A stretch of 64,000 bases of DNA. Source: Chloroflexota bacterium (GTDB taxonomy: Bacteria > Chloroflexota > Anaerolineae > Anaerolineales > Villigracilaceae). The DNA lies in NCBI GenBank assembly GCA_016213105.1, contig JACRBN010000019.1, positions 62,001-126,000 of the forward strand. The letters are read 5' to 3'. The notes below the pieces were generated by a model. The model saw only the letters and a program-made list of their open reading frames with translations, was not told where the DNA came from and did no database searches. The translations under genes and the position numbers were made by a program. This document shows, in pieces, positions 57,331 through 64,000 of this stretch (the first letter of the stretch is position 1; every line of letters begins with the position of its first letter).

Positions 57331-57557
57331 TTACGCTGATGCCGTATTTATGCTTAATGATTATGGAATATGGCAGGTTCGCACGTCGAATTATAGACTA
57401 GTGGATATGAACCATCTATAAGTTTGTTGTTTTTGCCAATCTTATGGTTTTGAGGCTGGTACGGCTGGAGCGATTGACAACCAGCTATAGCAGGCGATTA
57501 CCAACAATCGTCATGGAAGAGTGCGTTTTTTTCACACTTGTGGTGTTGAGTATTACC

Positions 57558-58475
57558 ATGTTTTTGATAAAGCATAGCATTGCAGGCATTAGTTTTTCTA
57601 CAGAGTCTGATTTTTGCCTCCCCCACATGGCACAGCCAAACTTTGAGCCATTTTTGAGTGAGATGACTGGCGCGGATATATGTTGTCGATTTCAGGCTTT
57701 GGATCATGCCTCATCACCATTAGGTGAGTTGACCGAAAATCAACGTGAGCGTCTTCTTGCAACCATTGGCTTTCCTCGTAAATGGTTGGAGCGGAAAATT
57801 TTGGACCTGCCGCTTGTGAGGGAAAAAATCGAAGGGTGCTTGGCCTATCCTGATTTGGCGCATATTGGATTGCGGTGGGGGCGTGTAATTATTCGGAATT
57901 ATCATTCGAATGAACTTGATTATTTCTATGATCCCGAAAATGCCAGTGAATTTTCAAATGGCATGATGGCTGCCCGCTATCGAAACCTGTTGGCGCCCTT
58001 TTTGCCTAATTTCTCTGCATTTATGTCGCATGGCGGTGGAATCATTCGGAATGGCATGGCAATGGTGTTTCTTGCCTCTGACGAGGGTGGCAAATCATCC
58101 GTAGTCAAACTCGCTGTCGGGTGCCCTGTTTTGAGTGACGATCAGGTAATTTTGCGTAAACAGGACAATAATGAGATCGTTGCTCATGGCACTCCTTTTG
58201 CCCCCCTGTCCAGCGGCATGGTACAAGCGAAATTGGGAGGCATATTCCTATTGGAAAAATCGGATAATTTTAGCCTTACCCCCATCCCGATCAGAGATGC
58301 TGTTCAGTTCATTTGGAAAGAACATATGCATTTATGGTTTCTAATGCCCAAGGCATTGAGGGTAAAGGCTTTTAATATCATTGTGGATGCCTGCGCGCAG
58401 GCAAAATCATTTCGACTTGGGTTTTCAAAAGATTATATTGATTGGGATGTTGTCGACGCGGCGACAAAAAAATAA
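57558..58475 (+). CDS. HPr-kinase-like protein of the RiPP cassette (ScmC-like position)
   Basis: 305 residues from the ATG at 57558, giving the normal family N-terminus (HSIAGISFSTESDF); the frame is open from 57444. A central segment reads ALLxHGG-type: SHGGGIIRNGMAMVFLASDEGGKSSVVKL, shown here only in part as ASDEGGKSS, a Walker A of the A-x4-G-K-S form. DDQVILRK follows, as in HPr kinases. Such proteins occur in lasso-peptide and SPASM-type RiPP clusters; in some lasso systems they phosphorylate the peptide. The phosphate acceptor here is unknown. It may phosphorylate Ser or Thr in the core. It begins a second transcription unit after a terminator. Confidence 0.7.
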   Translation: MFLIKHSIAGISFSTESDFCLPHMAQPNFEPFLSEMTGADICCRFQALDHASSPLGELTENQRERLLATIGFPRKWLERKILDLPLVREKIEGCLAYPDLAHIGLRWGRVIIRNYHSNELDYFYDPENASEFSNGMMAARYRNLLAPFLPNFSAFMSHGGGIIRNGMAMVFLASDEGGKSSVVKLAVGCPVLSDDQVILRKQDNNEIVAHGTPFAPLSSGMVQAKLGGIFLLEKSDNFSLTPIPIRDAVQFIWKEHMHLWFLMPKALRVKAFNIIVDACAQAKSFRLGFSKDYIDWDVVDAATKK

Positions 58476-58490
58476 CTTGTCTCTCAAGAA

Positions 58491-59312
58491 ATGCAGATGT
58501 TTAAGTGGCTTTCACAATTTCGCACAATCTTTGTCACCGGTCCACAACGATCTGGAACGAGGATCTGCGCCCAAATGATAGCTCATGACACTGGATATGA
58601 GTATGTCGATGAAAATGATTTTGGAATGGATAGCTTGTATCATTTGTCTTCGATTCTGGAAAATAAGGTTGACCTTATTATTCATTGCCCTGTGTTATGC
58701 CGTCACATACACATGCTCACTGATGAAAATTCCGCAGTGGTTTTTATGCGGCGAAATGTGGAGGACATAATAGCCTCGCAGAAGCGCATTGGTTGGCGCT
58801 GGGAAAAACTTGAGCTGTCGCGTTATGATTTAACAACTGGCGTTATTGCTGAGGTTAAGTATAGATTTTGGGATGAGCACCAAAGATCTAAAATTCGACA
58901 TGCCTTTGAAGTCCAATACGACGATTTGCGTTTGCATCCGTTGTGGCTTGATATGGGTGTGCGTGGAGATTTTGAACCTACACAAACTACAATTTTCCCT
59001 TTCCGGTTGGCCGTTGATGGTTCAGGTTTGACATATCCCATTGCGGTGGCGGGTATAACCCAGGTTGACGATATTCCAGGCGAAAGTGCCTTGTTATGCA
59101 AGGTTAAGGAAAATATTCTTATGCTGAACCCGACAGGTATTTTTATCTGGAGTTTGTGCAATGGAAAAAATACCTACCAGGATATATTGCAGGAGTTCGT
59201 CAGGGAATATAAAGATGTTCCTGTTTCCCAGGTTCAACTGGATTTGGATAAGTTCTTAAGTGAATTGGTATCCCGTGGATTTATTCGATTCGGAAACTCG
59301 AAGATCGAATGA
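58491..59312 (+). CDS. Sulfotransferase-like P-loop domain fused to a PqqD domain
   Basis: 273 residues. The N-terminal domain (about 1-165) has FVTGPQRSGTRICAQMIA, matching the P-x-x-S-G-T 5'-phosphosulfate loop. VVFMRRNVEDIIAS lies where sulfotransferases bind the 3'-phosphate of PAPS. After a linker, residues about 195-265 form a PqqD fold: LLCKVKENILMLNPTGIFIWSLCNGKNTYQDIL and a helix ending LDKFLSELVSRGFI, clearly related to the stand-alone PqqD protein at 54022. A recognition domain fused to a transferase would bring it straight to the leader. The acidic-loop chemistry (sulfation or phosphorylation) is uncertain. The stop overlaps the next start by four bases. Confidence 0.75.
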   Translation: MQMFKWLSQFRTIFVTGPQRSGTRICAQMIAHDTGYEYVDENDFGMDSLYHLSSILENKVDLIIHCPVLCRHIHMLTDENSAVVFMRRNVEDIIASQKRIGWRWEKLELSRYDLTTGVIAEVKYRFWDEHQRSKIRHAFEVQYDDLRLHPLWLDMGVRGDFEPTQTTIFPFRLAVDGSGLTYPIAVAGITQVDDIPGESALLCKVKENILMLNPTGIFIWSLCNGKNTYQDILQEFVREYKDVPVSQVQLDLDKFLSELVSRGFIRFGNSKIE

Positions 59313-59962
59313 CGAGTCAGACCATGGACCAAAATTTTATATCTGAGATCGTTCTGGATATTCACGATGGGAATGGGGTGAGATTTTATTGTGGGAACAG
59401 CATGGACGGCGTTTTTCTTTTGGGGGATCGCTTGTTGGTTGAGCCTGTTTCCCACTCTGAAATTCATCCGGGCGACATAATCATTTTTCGTAAAACATAT
59501 AGTAATGATGCGCAGGGTGAGGTGGTCCATCGGGTTGTGTCGAAAAAGCCGTTGGCTTGTTTTACACGCGGAGATAATAACCTCTTTTTTGATTTCCCCC
59601 CTGTTTTTTGGGAGCAGGTGGTTGGGAAGGTACATTCATTTGAGCGCGATGGGCGGAGAACAAGAGTGGTTGGCGGACTGTCCGGCTTGTATGCATCCCA
59701 AGCCCGGTGGTTGATTTTACTGGTCAAGCGTTTGGGTAAGACGGCGTTTCGACGCTTCTATCATATTTTGCGGCAAAGTGGATTCGTGCCTAAGGTTTGG
59801 CGTCCCACCATAAAAAAAATTTCCCTTGAAACCAGTGAAGGTTTTCTGGTTAAATATCTTTATAATCAACGCACCGTAGCAATGTGGAATCGCACCACCC
59901 GGGAATTTGTGTGCGATAAACCCTTCGATTTGGTTATACTTCCTCCGGAGGATGATTTTTAA
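59309..59962 (+). CDS. S26-type signal peptidase-like protein (Sec11-like dyad)
   Basis: 217 residues. RFYCGNSMDGVFLLGDRLLVEP gives a catalytic Ser in the N-S-M box; HPGDIIIF and VVHRVVSKK place a His where bacterial enzymes have Lys, as in Sec11/archaeal signal peptidases; FTRGDNN is the usual box E. The family's proline after S-M-x is missing (S-M-D-G). The last 90 residues are an extra domain without clear homology, including a stretch with an I-L-L-V-K-R segment. No N-terminal membrane helix is seen, unlike normal signal peptidases, so it may cleave the precursor leader in the cytoplasm. Alternatively it matures something exported. Confidence 0.65.
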   Translation: MTSQTMDQNFISEIVLDIHDGNGVRFYCGNSMDGVFLLGDRLLVEPVSHSEIHPGDIIIFRKTYSNDAQGEVVHRVVSKKPLACFTRGDNNLFFDFPPVFWEQVVGKVHSFERDGRRTRVVGGLSGLYASQARWLILLVKRLGKTAFRRFYHILRQSGFVPKVWRPTIKKISLETSEGFLVKYLYNQRTVAMWNRTTREFVCDKPFDLVILPPEDDF

Positions 59963-60012
59963 TGTTTGTTTTCGATGATGCGACCGGTTTGAAGGCGACT
60001 GAGTAGAATAAT

Positions 60013-60507
60013 ATGGATAAAACAACACAGAACCATTCGCTTGATTCACAACTTTGCCTATCTTGCGGTGTTTGCTGTCGGGGTATATTCTTTTATCATG
60101 ACAATGATCCTTTTGCGTTTGGACGTTCTCCTGAAGTTCAGAATCCGCTTTTTCCAATGGCTTGCCGTCTATTGCATGAACAGGAAAATAGCTGTGTCAT
60201 TCATGACAATCCTGAGCGTCCATCTCTTTGTCAAACGTTTCAATGTCAATTGCTAAAGAGTCTTCTTCGAAATGAAATTTCGCTTGAACAGGCAAAGCAT
60301 AAAGTCAAGGTATTTAGAGAGTTGTTGATTTCGGTTCTCAATAGACTCCCACATGAGACTACTCCCAGACCTGTTTATCTTATGCTTGAAAAAAATTTTT
60401 CTGTTTTGCGCCAGGAACTGGAAAATGGAAATCGGGAAAACTTAAATTTATTTATGGACATAATCTGGTTGCGTTTGCTAATAGCCCGATATATCATTTC
60501 TCCGTAA
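60013..60507 (+). CDS. YkgJ-family Cys-cluster protein
   Basis: 164 residues. The N-terminal Cys pattern C-x2-C-x2-C-C (CLSCGVCC) is followed by Cys in FPMACRLL, NSCVIH and LCQTFQC, the YkgJ arrangement for an Fe-S or zinc centre. The C-terminal half is helical and not conserved. Function of the family is unknown; some members occur next to radical-SAM or RiPP genes. It is small enough to be a redox partner for the two radical-SAM enzymes, but this is inference. It follows the peptidase by about 50 bases. Confidence 0.75.
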   Translation: MDKTTQNHSLDSQLCLSCGVCCRGIFFYHDNDPFAFGRSPEVQNPLFPMACRLLHEQENSCVIHDNPERPSLCQTFQCQLLKSLLRNEISLEQAKHKVKVFRELLISVLNRLPHETTPRPVYLMLEKNFSVLRQELENGNRENLNLFMDIIWLRLLIARYIISP

Positions 60508-60599
60508 CTGGGCATGGTTTCAACTACTCCTCTTTCCCATGATCTTGATTCTACGTATCACTTGATGTGATTATTCCCAATTAAAAGACTTGCCATAAA

Positions 60600-62411
60600 A
60601 TGCCCTCCTGGTTCAATTACCTGCGCCAAGGTTTATCTCGTACAAACTCCAAGGATAGAATAGTTGGAGAAAAAAGCAATATCAACACGCCTGACAACCT
60701 TGAGTATCTGCGTCCTTATTTTCTTCGCCACTGGCGCAAGGGCGTTGTTGGGGCGGGGCTGATCCTTTTCACCAGCCTGCTGGCTTTTCCCCAGCCGCTG
60801 ATCAACCGTTTTTTGATCGACGATGTGATGCTGGCGCGGCGCATGGATTTGCTGCCGCTGGCGATCCTGTTGATCGGCGGGATCAAGGTCTTGGCGATGG
60901 GCGCGGGGGTCTTGCAGCAGTATTTCTTTACGCGCTTCGAGCAGGCGGTCATGCGCGATATGCAGCATACCCTGCTCGACCACGCCCTGAGCCTGCCCAA
61001 GTCCTTCTTCGACGACAAGGAGGTCGGCTACCTGATTTCGCGCCTGTCTTCGGACGTGTGGGGCCTGCGCTGGTTCTTTTCCAGCAATATTATCCACATT
61101 ATCAGCAGCCTGTTTCGCTTCCTCGGCGGGGTGGTCTTCCTGCTCTACCTGGAATGGCGGCTGGGACTGGTAACCCTGGTGGTTCTGCCCCTGCTGGTGT
61201 GGGTCACACGGTATTTTTCGGAGCGCATGCGCGCCCTCAGCCATCACGGCATGGAGCGTTACGCCAGCGTGACTCAGCGATTTCAGGAAACCCTGGCCTC
61301 GGTGCCGCTGATCAAGGCCTTCGCAGCCGAGGGGCGCGAGAGCGGGCGGGTGATGTCGGCGGTGGCCGACAGCCAGCAAATCGAGATGGAGCAGGTCACG
61401 GTGGGTTCGCTGGCCAGCCTGGTCCTGGGTACCGTTCCCAGCCTGGCCAACGGGGTGGCGCTTGTGGCGGGGGCGTTCTGGGTCATCCGCGGCGAGTGGA
61501 CGCTGGGTTCCCTGTTGGCCTTCCAGTCCTACCTGGGCTACGTTTACGGCCCGGCTATGTCCCTGGCCAGCGCCAACCTGCAATTCCAGAACGCCCTAAC
61601 CGCCCTGGAACGGGTCTCGGCGGTGCTGGAGGTCGTTCCGGAGGAGAATACGGGTACGGGCAGGCAGGTGGAGCGGCTCGAGGGGGAGGTGCGTTTCGAG
61701 GCGGTCTCGTTTGCCTATCCCGGGCAGGAGGCGGTGCTCGATGACCTGTCCTTCACGGTGCGGGCAGGGGAGCACGTGGCGGTCGTCGGGCCGAGCGGCG
61801 TGGGCAAGACCACCCTGGTCAGCCTGATTCTGCGCTTTTACCGCCCGACCGGCGGGGACATTTTCTTCGACAGCCTGCCGGCCGGGCAGTATGAGTTGAA
61901 ATCCCTGCGTCAGCGCATCGGCTACGTCTCGCAGGCCACGACCCTGCTGGCTGGGACGCTGCGCGACAACCTGCGCTATGGCAACCTGGATGCGCCCCAG
62001 GCAGAGATCGAACGGGCGGCGCGGGTGGCGGGCATCCACGATTTTATCGTCAGCTTACCCAACGGATACGACGCCCCGGTAGGGGAGCGCGGGGTCAACC
62101 TTTCCGAGGGACAGAAGCAGCGCCTGTCGATTGCCCGCGCCCTGGTCAAGGATCCCGACATCCTGATCCTGGACGAACCCACCTCGGCGCTGGACAGCCT
62201 GACCGAGAATGCCTTCGTCGAGGCGCTGGAGGGCATGACGAAGGGGCGCACAGTCTTCCTGATCGCCCATCGCCTGTCCACGGCGAAACATGCCGACCGG
62301 ATTTTGGTGCTCAACGAGAAACGGCTGGTCGCCAGCGGTTCGCATCGTGAGTTGATGCAGGAGAGCGGGTATTACCGCAATTTGGTGGAGAACCAGCAGG
62401 TGTTGGTTTAG
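60600..62411 (+). CDS. ABC exporter (fused permease and ATPase)
   Basis: 603 residues. A polar N-terminus of about 45 residues is followed by a six-helix transmembrane domain (about 48-330). The ATPase domain contains VAVVGPSGVGKTTLV (Walker A, about 394-408), LSEGQKQRLSIARAL (signature) and ILILDEPTSALD (Walker B). No C39 peptidase domain is present, so leader removal must be done by another protein. It is the closest exporter to the RiPP genes and the natural candidate to secrete the product, though its G/C-rich codon use matches the chromosome rather than the A/T-rich cassette. Only the first 60 residues are A/T-rich. Confidence 0.88.
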   Translation: MPSWFNYLRQGLSRTNSKDRIVGEKSNINTPDNLEYLRPYFLRHWRKGVVGAGLILFTSLLAFPQPLINRFLIDDVMLARRMDLLPLAILLIGGIKVLAMGAGVLQQYFFTRFEQAVMRDMQHTLLDHALSLPKSFFDDKEVGYLISRLSSDVWGLRWFFSSNIIHIISSLFRFLGGVVFLLYLEWRLGLVTLVVLPLLVWVTRYFSERMRALSHHGMERYASVTQRFQETLASVPLIKAFAAEGRESGRVMSAVADSQQIEMEQVTVGSLASLVLGTVPSLANGVALVAGAFWVIRGEWTLGSLLAFQSYLGYVYGPAMSLASANLQFQNALTALERVSAVLEVVPEENTGTGRQVERLEGEVRFEAVSFAYPGQEAVLDDLSFTVRAGEHVAVVGPSGVGKTTLVSLILRFYRPTGGDIFFDSLPAGQYELKSLRQRIGYVSQATTLLAGTLRDNLRYGNLDAPQAEIERAARVAGIHDFIVSLPNGYDAPVGERGVNLSEGQKQRLSIARALVKDPDILILDEPTSALDSLTENAFVEALEGMTKGRTVFLIAHRLSTAKHADRILVLNEKRLVASGSHRELMQESGYYRNLVENQQVLV

Positions 62412-62896
62412 TGGGCTGCCGAGGCGGCCTTGGGGACTGCCTGTGCCCATTTATGAATTCCCCAAAAAATGAGGATTCCAATCAGGGCGGCCAGGCTGTC
62501 CAGGAGGACATCCCAGCCTGATGTGGAGCGGCCCGGCGTCAAACCTTGGTGGAGTTCGTCCGTGAGTGCGTATAGAGCGCACAGGGTTTGGGCAAGGAGG
62601 GGGGCGCTTTTTCGACCGAACAAGGCAAATAATGTTGAGAGGCCCAGGCAAAAGTACCCGATCCCATGCCCGACTTTGAGCCAGTCGATCTGTGGGGAAA
62701 GCACGGGGGAGGCAGACTCGGAGGCGGGTGCGCTTTCTGTGGGGGCAGCCAGCGTGTTCACGGTCTCAGAGAAGGCATCGAAGGACTCGGCCACTTCATC
62801 CCCAGGGGTGGCCGAAAACATGAAGATCATCACTGCAAAGAAGAGCGACGGGAGCCACTTCCACCAGCCCCGGCCACGGTCTGACAAGAAACGCAT
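62408..62896 (-). CDS. VanZ-like membrane protein
   Basis: 162 residues from the ATG at 62896, nine bases after a GAAGG site; an ATG at 62902 would be too close. An N-terminal membrane segment (WLPSLFFAVMIFMFSATPGDE) carries the F-M-F-S motif typical of VanZ. Two or three further segments follow, with LYALTDELHQGLTPGRSTSGWDVLLDSLAALIG near the end, the family's signature. VanZ-like proteins are linked to cell-wall or glycan phenotypes; function is unclear. Convergent with the ABC gene and overlapping its end by four bases. Confidence 0.85.
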   Translation of the reverse strand: MRFLSDRGRGWWKWLPSLFFAVMIFMFSATPGDEVAESFDAFSETVNTLAAPTESAPASESASPVLSPQIDWLKVGHGIGYFCLGLSTLFALFGRKSAPLLAQTLCALYALTDELHQGLTPGRSTSGWDVLLDSLAALIGILIFWGIHKWAQAVPKAASAAH

Positions 62897-62975
62897 TGCC
62901 ATTTTCCTTCAATTGTGGTTGAATTTACCATCTGGCCAATCGTACCAGCAATCCAACTAAACATCATAGCGTATC

Positions 62976-64000
62976 ATGGTTATTATTTCCCCTGAATATC
63001 TTGAAGATTTGAAATATATCCTCGAAAACAGCCTGCACCCGCAGCAGCTTGACGCGCACCCCTGGACCGCCAGCCCGATCATACAGGAGGTGGACGGGGA
63101 TTCAGCCGGTCCCGGCCGACGGTTGGTCCTGGCCATCAGCCAGCTCTTCGCGCAGATGATGCCCAGCACGCCGCCGAAGCGCGGCAAACGCCTGGATACC
63201 CGCTGGGGTGAGTTCGGCCTGCTGGCCGCGCAGTATTTTGCCCCGCTCCAGTATGGCGCACCCCCGCCCGCCTCATTGCGCGACGCCTGGGGACGCATCG
63301 ATGCGAGCATCCTGCTCTTCGTGTACGGGAAATCTCCCGAGGCGCTAACGCCCGCCGAAAAAGAGGCCTACAAGCTGGTCGGGGACGAACCCGAGGTGGG
63401 TCCGTCCAGTACGCTCAGCGACTGGCACCGCAAGGGCCTGATGCGCCTGGCGGAGATCATCCAGGCGCGCGAGAAATATTTGGGCGAGGCCGCATTCGCA
63501 GTTCCACCCTTGCAAAACGAGGAGATTGTGCAACCCGACATGAAACATGCGAACCCGCGGCGCACGCGCCGGATCCTGTGGGGGGGCATCCTGCTCCTTC
63601 TCTTGTTGCTAGCCGGCATTCTGACCGTGGGTGGCCTCAAAGCCCGCCGCGCTTACGAGTTGGCGCTGGTCCTGCGTCAGGATGTGCAGGAGGTTCAATC
63701 CTTGCGGACGTTGGATGCTACGCGCCTGGAACAGGCGCGCCAGGCAGGCCCGCTGCTTGCCAGACTACGGCAGGATTTTGACGCTCTGGAGGCCGAAGTC
63801 GGACCCTATCTGTGGATTGGTTCATGGCTGGGCTGGGTTCCTACCTACGGTGGTGACTTGGCTGCAGTGCAGGAACTAGTCTCTCTGGCAGACGGCCTGC
63901 TCGAAACGGCGAAGCTTTCCTATGATGCAGCCATGCCCATCCTTGAAGAGAACGAACGTTCCCATCTTGACCTACCCCGCCTGACCAGTGAACTGGTCGG
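62976..64000 (+). CDS. Membrane protein, N-terminal part (DUF4012-like, truncated by window end)
   Basis: Open frame from the ATG at 62976 to the end, at least 341 residues. The first about 190 residues are soluble and without a recognised family. One membrane helix (about 204-222, ILWGGILLLLLLLAGIL) is preceded by Arg-rich residues. Beyond it lies a helical region with DVQEVQSL, RLEQARQAGPLLARL and the YLWIGSWLGWVPTYGGDL loop, whose style fits DUF4012 proteins of surface-glycan loci. The rest is missing. Divergent from the VanZ-like gene with about 80 bases between. The frame is sure; the family is a guess. Confidence 0.5.
   Translation, partial: MVIISPEYLEDLKYILENSLHPQQLDAHPWTASPIIQEVDGDSAGPGRRLVLAISQLFAQMMPSTPPKRGKRLDTRWGEFGLLAAQYFAPLQYGAPPPASLRDAWGRIDASILLFVYGKSPEALTPAEKEAYKLVGDEPEVGPSSTLSDWHRKGLMRLAEIIQAREKYLGEAAFAVPPLQNEEIVQPDMKHANPRRTRRILWGGILLLLLLLAGILTVGGLKARRAYELALVLRQDVQEVQSLRTLDATRLEQARQAGPLLARLRQDFDALEAEVGPYLWIGSWLGWVPTYGGDLAAVQELVSLADGLLETAKLSYDAAMPILEENERSHLDLPRLTSELV

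Larger units (their letters stand above)
56984..57557 (+). other. 574-base intergenic region after the precursor
   Basis: A/T-rich. It contains the imperfect palindrome at 57087-57143 and a clear terminator at 57306-57330, described separately. Between 57288 and 57401 a 37-codon open frame overlaps the terminator and is not called. No second precursor with Cys repeats was found on the plus strand. A promoter for the HPr-kinase-like gene must lie after the terminator, but no consensus pair is evident. Confidence 0.6.

Noticed and set aside
57288-57401. 37-codon hydrophobic open frame after the precursor
   Set aside because: It covers the terminator hairpin and has no ribosome-binding site.
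57444-57557. Extended N-terminus of the HPr-kinase-like protein
   Set aside because: The extra residues do not fit the family; the ATG at 57558 gives the normal start.

Overview
The window looks like a chromosomal stretch of a Chloroflexota (Anaerolineae-like) bacterium. This is inferred from protein style only: a Thr/Pro-rich linker in a LysM surface protein, a family of SPASM radical-SAM genes, and a large glycan locus without an outer-membrane Wza gene. No rRNA or tRNA gene, insertion sequence or CRISPR array was seen. Nothing here names the genus.

Layout. 1-4.7 kb is ordinary chromosome: the end of an exonuclease-like gene, an alpha/beta hydrolase, a lone response regulator on the minus strand, and pyruvate phosphate dikinase with an unusual Lys/Ala-rich N-terminal tail. 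4.8-52.5 kb is one very long glycan locus, all on the plus strand. It opens with a NusG/RfaH-type antiterminator behind two tandem sigma-70-like promoters. An ABC glycan exporter (Wzm/Wzt) follows, then many glycosyltransferases, two DegT aminotransferases, and all four Kdo genes (kdsB, kdsD, kdsA, kdsC). Next come a FlaA1-like/RmlD-like nucleotide-sugar pair, a Wzx flippase, AsnB, a DprE1/DprE2-like pair with polyprenyl-linked glycosyltransferases, and a Wzy-type polymerase. Two near-identical CapK-like adenylate-forming genes flank two glycosyltransferases. Then come a domain-swapped initiating glycosyltransferase, a dehydratase/nucleotidyltransferase/aminotransferase set, a Wzz/BY-kinase, a LysM membrane protein and a Wzb-type phosphatase. 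Both ABC-dependent and Wzx/Wzy-dependent export genes are present.

52.5-62.4 kb is a putative RiPP (ribosomally made, modified peptide) cassette, and the most unusual part of the window. It has a nucleotidyltransferase-like protein, a PqqD-type recognition protein, two SPASM radical-SAM enzymes, and a 91-residue peptide whose C-terminal 60 residues carry six evenly spaced Cys-x-x-Gly units. An HPr-kinase-like protein, a sulfotransferase-like/PqqD fusion, a Sec11-like S26 peptidase, a YkgJ-type Cys-cluster protein and an ABC exporter follow. The order PqqD, two SPASM enzymes and an HPrK-like protein resembles the computationally defined SynChlorMet (Scm) cassette, which as I recall had no assigned precursor. 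The 53.75-60.6 kb core is visibly richer in A/T than both flanks, consistent with acquisition.

The right end has a VanZ-like gene on the minus strand and the start of a membrane protein that runs off the window. Most genes overlap by 1-4 bases or lie within tens of bases, so long operons are likely. Interruptions at about 15.6 kb, 19.6 kb, 53.7 kb, 54.35 kb and 57.3 kb carry hairpins, promoter-like elements or unusually long spacers.
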